Source: an uncultured Duodenibacillus sp. (GTDB taxonomy: Bacteria > Pseudomonadota > Gammaproteobacteria > Burkholderiales > Burkholderiaceae_F). Taken from it: a DNA stretch of 64,000 bases. The stretch is from positions 26,392 to 90,391 of the forward strand of contig CALXQS010000008.1 in assembly GCA_944390715.1 (NCBI GenBank). Reading direction: 5' to 3'. The notes under the pieces are model-generated. The model was not told the origin of the DNA. It did not search any database and worked only from the letters and a program-made list of their open reading frames with translations. Below, one piece after another: positions 60,700 to 64,000 of the stretch (positions within the stretch are counted from its first letter, which is position 1; each line of letters starts with the position of its first letter). Position numbers and translations under genes: made by a program.

Positions 60700-61890
60700 T
60701 TAATGTCCTACCAACCCATACAGCAAATCTTCCCAGCGCTTCCAGATCACATCAGGCTTATATTGTTTTACTGAATTTCTTGCCTCTTTTCCTAATCTAA
60801 TGCGAAGCTCTTCATCCCTCATTAGCAATTCCAAGCATTCAGCAAAGCTCTCAGGCGTATCTTCACTCAATAATCCATTCACCCCATGAGAAATAATCGA
60901 GTTTACGCCTGGACAGTTTTTGAGACCTATACAAGGAACGCCTGCCGCCATCGCTTCCAAAAGCGACAACGGAAATGCCTCATGTTTGGACGGAAAAGCA
61001 AAAATCGAAGCGTTTAGCAACTTATCCTGCACAACATTTGTTGGTCCTTTAAGCACAAACCTTTGAGTCAGCCCATTTGCAGCGACTTCTTTTTCAAGAA
61101 TCTCCGTTGTTGCTCTTTCTATTGTTTTTTCACCCCAAATTTCAACATTCCATTCAGGATATTTATCTTTTAACAAACAAAATGCCTTCTCAATTAAAAT
61201 CTGATTTTTTAGGCCTACTACTCGTCCTATACTAACAATTAGAGGCCTTTTTAATGTCGAACACATTTCAGGGACATCAACTGCATTTGGAATAACCACA
61301 AAATCCGAACCTGGCATCATCTGCTTAAGTTCGTCAATATATTCTTTCTGCAAGACTTGAACGACGCCCTTGCCGGCAATCAGCGGAAGCAACCATTTTG
61401 AATCAACTCTATGCTTCAAATGATTGGGTGAAAAATGTATCGTAGTCACAATTGGCTTTGCGGTTTTAAACTCGTGAAGCAACATGCAGGTAAGCTTGGG
61501 TTCATATGTTATATAGACGTCTGCTTCAATCCTCTCAATTGCATTTTTAAATCTTGAAGCCATTGCCTTTAGTTTTAAATATGCATTTTTCCGATGAAAC
61601 TCTTCCGCAGTAAAGCTCAAAGATCTAAGATTTCGTGCAAATCCACGAAGCAAAATCGGCGTCTGAACAGCTGCGCAATTAACTTTTTTAACCTTATCCT
61701 TCAAAGGAAAACCTGGCTCATCGCCGTTACCATCACGATAGACAATAGTTACTTGATGCCCCCTATCGGACATTTCATTCGCCATGTTTATCATAACTTT
61801 TTCTATGCCGCCTTTTGATCTATTAAAGCGCACAGTCGTCAGCATAACGATACGCAATGCCTTTTTGTTTGCATAAGCCCCCTCTTTCAT
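60700..61890 (-). CDS. Glycosyltransferase family 4 protein
   Basis: A 396-residue GT-B glycosyltransferase of family 4, likely working on LPS core or O-antigen. The N-terminal RIVMLTTVRFNRSKGGIEKVM acceptor domain start, SIGRVVGLKNQILIEKAF and the donor-binding FPSKHEAFPLSLLEAMAAGVPCIG (EX7E) are clear. The ATG at 61890 follows AGGAG by eight bases; a GTG directly before it is also possible. It is convergent with the GT9 halves and AT-rich; donor and acceptor are unknown. Confidence 0.85.
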   Translation of the reverse strand: MKEGAYANKKALRIVMLTTVRFNRSKGGIEKVMINMANEMSDRGHQVTIVYRDGNGDEPGFPLKDKVKKVNCAAVQTPILLRGFARNLRSLSFTAEEFHRKNAYLKLKAMASRFKNAIERIEADVYITYEPKLTCMLLHEFKTAKPIVTTIHFSPNHLKHRVDSKWLLPLIAGKGVVQVLQKEYIDELKQMMPGSDFVVIPNAVDVPEMCSTLKRPLIVSIGRVVGLKNQILIEKAFCLLKDKYPEWNVEIWGEKTIERATTEILEKEVAANGLTQRFVLKGPTNVVQDKLLNASIFAFPSKHEAFPLSLLEAMAAGVPCIGLKNCPGVNSIISHGVNGLLSEDTPESFAECLELLMRDEELRIRLGKEARNSVKQYKPDVIWKRWEDLLYGLVGH

Positions 61891-62056
61891 CACTGCCGTC
61901 TCCTTTCATTGTTTTATTATCTTGGTATTAGTATTATGCGTGCGTTTCGTGTCGCGCAAAATTTTCAAATTTTTTCATCGTTCCGTCTAGATTATAGTTA
62001 GAGTTTTTTTCTAAATGTCACCGTTTAGTGGAATTTTGCAGGCATTGTTACCGCGT

Positions 62057-62132
62057 TTTACGCTGATTGAAACAAGCCTTTTGCATACATAGAAACAGGG
62101 CTAGAAAATTAGCATTTACGCGCATTGAAACA
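62057..62132 (+). repeat. Left terminal repeats of the IS21-type element
   Basis: Two 18-bp copies, TTTACGCTGATTGAAACA at 62057-62074 and TTTACGCGCATTGAAACA at 62115-62132, with a partial copy ending CATAGAAACA near 62088-62097. Multiple terminal repeats that bind the transposase are an IS21 hallmark. Confidence 0.65.
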
Positions 62133-62192
62133 GCCTAATGCTGTGCGGCCATTCATCATCAGCTCTTCCTATCAACAACATCAAAGGAGGAT

Positions 62193-62550
62193 TTGACGAA
62201 GAAACTTTCATCCCACCAGATCCGGCAAACTCTTGCCTGTGTTACCGAAAATCGTTCCTAGCGGGAACTCGAAGAGCAATTAGGTGTATCCGAAGCTTCC
62301 ATTAGTCGCGTTTACAACGCAACTGTGCGTGGGGCTAAGAAGCCCCAGGAATTGCTCAAATTGAGTGACAACAAAATCAAAGAGTTTTTCTACCCGCCGT
62401 CGAAATCGAAATTTGTCGATCCAGACTGGCTTCAGGTTCACCATCAGCTTTGCGCCGAGGTGTCACGCTGCAGATTCTCTATGAGAAATTTAAAGACGAT
62501 ACCTCCTCTCCCGTTTATTCCTACACCTCTTTCAGAATAGCCACACCAGC
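62193..62550 (+). pseudogene. istA-like transposase fragment (IS21 family), broken
   Basis: From a TTG at 62193 with AAAGGAGG directly upstream the frame reads MTKKLSSHQIRQTLACVTENRS, hits an in-frame TAG at 62259, and goes on with RELEEQLGVSEASISRVYN, the helix-turn-helix start of IstA. After about residue 110 the frame shifts; the next frame gives GVTLQILYEKFKDD and SPVYSYTSFR, matching the IstA GVTxxxLWxEYR...YSYSRF region. Everything after that, including the DDE catalytic core, is missing. Confidence 0.7.
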
Positions 62551-62600
62551 CAGACCTATCTGAGTGAGGTGTGAGATCTTGACGTCTCCCAGACAGGCAC

Positions 62601-62667
62601 GACTTATCCACAGCCTCGGCCTACAGCCCATTTAGTAGACTGAGCGGCCTTCGGTTGTGGATAAGTC
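62601..62667. repeat. 12-bp inverted repeat holding two perfect DnaA-box sequences
   Basis: GACTTATCCACA at 62601-62612 and TGTGGATAAGTC at 62656-62667 are exact inverted copies, 43 bases apart. Each contains TTATCCACA, the consensus DnaA box, in opposite orientation. It lies inside the IS21 remnant, right of the istA fragment. The function is unknown; chance is unlikely for two inverted perfect 12-mers. Confidence 0.75.
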
Positions 62668-62765
62668 TTTCTCTTTACCCAATAAACCTTTGGTGGACGG
62701 GTTCCACTCGGTTTTTATCTAATGACAGCGCCGTAGACAGTCGTTTCAAAACATGCAAAAGCCGC

Positions 62766-62805
62766 TGTTTCTATGCACGTAAAACAAGGTCTCTATTAAC
62801 GTAAA
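62766..62805 (-). repeat. Right terminal repeats of the IS21-type element
   Basis: Two inverted copies of the left repeats: reverse complement TTTACGTGCATAGAAACA at 62766-62783 and TTTACGTTAATAGAGACC at 62788-62805. Together with the left copies they fit TTTACG....AT.GAAACA. Confidence 0.6.
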
Positions 62806-62826
62806 AATTCAGTTTAGGATGAAACA

Positions 62827-63076
62827 GGTATGAGGGTGTTGTTGCGCCGAAGGCGCAACACACTCTTGCACTGCACTAATTGTGCAGCGGCAATCTTAAG
62901 TTTGGCAGGGACTTTCTTTGAGTTTTCCTGCGTTGATTATCAGCTCTCGCCTGTACCCTGGAAAATGTGCCGTTTTTCATTATGGCGGACTGCTGTTGTC
63001 TCAACTTAGGAGATGCTCAATCGAAAGCTCCTTGCAGATGCTGAAGATGGGGGCTGATGTTGGTTCGGCCGATGCT
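62827..63076. other. Non-coding end of the IS110-family element, with hairpin
   Basis: 250 bases downstream of the IS110 transposase with no convincing gene. A perfect nine-bp hairpin (62840-62848 with 62852-62860, loop gaa) and a GCACTGCAC/GTGCAG repeat near 62868-62888 lie at its left edge. IS110/IS1111 elements keep a guide (bridge or seek) RNA in a non-coding end; this stretch could be that region or plain flanking DNA. Confidence 0.4.
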
Positions 63077-64000
63077 TCAAATCTCTACGCAGACAGGCTC
63101 TTTGACATTAATGATCTCTTGGTCGGCTAGCATCGTCCGACGCAGCTTGAGCTGCTGCTTGACCCAGCGTGGCACATGACGCCGCTGCAGAAATTCTTCC
63201 AGGTGCATCTTGCTGTCGCAATACGCCTCTCGGCGTGTGAGCATCGAATAAATCACTCGCAATATTTTGTGAGCAACCACCATAATCGCGGCACAGTAAC
63301 CTTTATGCCGCTTCTGGCAAAACAGAGCATGCAGCGACGTCTGTTTGGTTCGCGCAGCCGCCTGCGCACACTCGACTGCGATCGTCTTGATGGTCTTGAG
63401 ACCGTGCGGGCATTTTGTCGATTTTCTGACGCCGGCGGATTCATTGTTGCCGGGACAAACTCCCGCCCAACGAACAAATGCCGAGGCGCTCGGAAAGTTG
63501 TTCTTAAGATCAGTCCCGAAGATTGAGATCATCGAAACGGCGGCATCATGATCAACTCCCGGAATGCTCTGCAGAAGTTCAATAGCCTACTTGTCGTCGT
63601 TGAGCTTCTCCTCCATGAAGGCCTCAAGTCTTTCGTTATGCTGACTGATGAGCCTGATTTGCTCCATATACATCCGCAGCAGTTCCCGAGCCGCCGGTGT
63701 GAGCGTGCCGGCGCATGCCGCCATCACTTGCTCGGGCGTTGCCTTGCAGCGTCTCTGCAGACAGGCCTTCACGTTTTCCAATGTCAGTTCATCGTCAATA
63801 AGCAGCTGCAGAACGGCCTGAGCAGACTTGCCCTGCGTCGGATCGGAGAACACGTTCCCTAAATGAATGCCCGCGTCGTCGAGAATCTTCTGAAGACGAT
63901 TCTTGTTGGCAACCAAAGCTGTCGTGTTCTTGTGATGGGCGACTACGAACAGTCTCAGAGTGCGGTACGGTTCGCACGGGATAAAAGAGGCCTTAAACAG
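63077..64000 (-). pseudogene. IS110-family transposase with in-frame amber codon, 5' part outside window
   Basis: A transposase of the IS110/IS1111 family (RuvC-like DEDD plus Transposase_20). The frame is open from base 64000 as FKASFIPCEPYRTLRLFVVAHHKN, goes on to VANKNRLQKILDDAG and ends in EEKLNDDK-TAG at 63587-63589. Directly after the TAG, in the same frame, it continues AIELLQSIPGVDHDAAV, then FGTDLKNNFPSASAFVRWAGVCPG and the family-typical Transposase_20 end. A single CAG to TAG change would explain the break, so it is a recent nonsense allele, unless the stop is read through. The N-terminus lies beyond the window. Confidence 0.85.

Larger units (their letters stand above)
62016..62826 (+). 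mobile_element. Decayed IS21-family element (approximate limits)
   Basis: About 0.8 kb with IS21 features: a broken istA-like frame between two regions of related 18-bp repeats in opposite orientation. The left limit TGT at 62016 and the right limit ACA at 62826 look like inverted IS21-type termini, but no target duplication is visible and both limits are estimates. istB and most of istA are missing, so the element cannot move by itself. Confidence 0.55.

Noticed and set aside
62016..62826. CRISPR array suggested by the 18-bp repeats
   Set aside because: Only a few degenerate copies in opposite orientations with unequal spacing and no cas genes; they fit transposon ends.
62918..63130. 70-codon plus-strand frame next to the IS110 transposase
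   Set aside because: Overlaps the transposase 3' end, no ribosome-binding site or family resemblance.
1..64000. tRNA and rRNA genes
   Set aside because: No cloverleaf-forming segment with a TTCGA-type T-loop and no rRNA-like stretch was found by eye; short or odd tRNAs could be missed without a covariance search.

Overview
The window reads as a 64 kb piece of a betaproteobacterial chromosome, most likely order Burkholderiales and quite possibly a Sutterellaceae-type gut commensal. The reasons are the moderate GC content, gene orders usual in that order (gmk-rpoZ-spoT, zapB-like-zapA-6S RNA-EVE, the DUF2868/DUF3482 pair, rplM-rpsI-argC), a lipopolysaccharide core locus with waaG and waaP, and protein sequences that look betaproteobacterial. 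The assignment comes from content and gene order only; no database was searched.

Layout. 1-7 kb (minus strand): phoH (cut by the window edge), miaB, single-chain sdaA, a lone GcvT-like protein and a large LdcA-type amino-acid decarboxylase. 7-12 kb (plus): gmk, rpoZ, the bifunctional (p)ppGpp enzyme and a LysA/ODC-fold decarboxylase, converging on greB. 12.5-20 kb (minus): surface-polysaccharide genes, namely a Wzt/Wzm-type ABC exporter, creA, a sugar epimerase, a WbpM/CapD-type dehydratase, an initiating sugar transferase and msbA. 20.2-27 kb: LPS core genes (GT9 heptosyltransferase, waaG, waaP and a DUF1796 protein on plus; waaL and a YejM/LapC-like protein on minus), clearly more AT-rich than their surroundings. 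27-33 kb (minus): dnaE, ettA and a small Arg/Asp-rich secreted protein. 33-43 kb (mostly plus): mltD, fabI, fur (minus), bamE, dapB, zapB-like, zapA, 6S RNA, an EVE protein, thiM-thiE and DUF2868-DUF3482. 43.5-49 kb (minus): secF, secD, yajC, argC, rpsI, rplM. 49.5-57 kb: icd, a cold-shock protein, an unusual PagP-like outer-membrane protein with an extra C-terminal barrel-like domain, a DUF192 protein, an iron-type superoxide dismutase with a Cys-rich tail, xseA, a long-tailed infA and hemG. 57-62 kb: fadD, then a second AT-rich LPS cluster (YrbL-type kinase, a GT9 gene split by a frameshift, a GT4 gene). 62-64 kb: insertion-sequence debris, with a decayed IS21-type element (broken istA between arrays of 18-bp terminal repeats) and an IS110-family transposase interrupted by one in-frame amber codon.

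How the genes fit together. The strongest theme is the outer membrane. The window holds O-antigen precursor synthesis, ABC export, lipid A-core flipping (msbA), core glycosylation and phosphorylation (GT9, waaG, waaP, YrbL-like), ligation (waaL), a likely envelope regulator or transferase (YejM-like), lipid A acylation (PagP-like), porin assembly (bamE), peptidoglycan remodelling (mltD) and protein export (secDF-yajC). Housekeeping functions fill the rest. The points most worth following up are the PagP-like protein with the additional C-terminal domain, the YejM-like protein that keeps a complete hydrolase metal site, the Cys-rich superoxide dismutase tail, the split GT9 gene, the C10 tract upstream of the GcvT-like gene, and the IS21 remnant with paired DnaA-box sequences.
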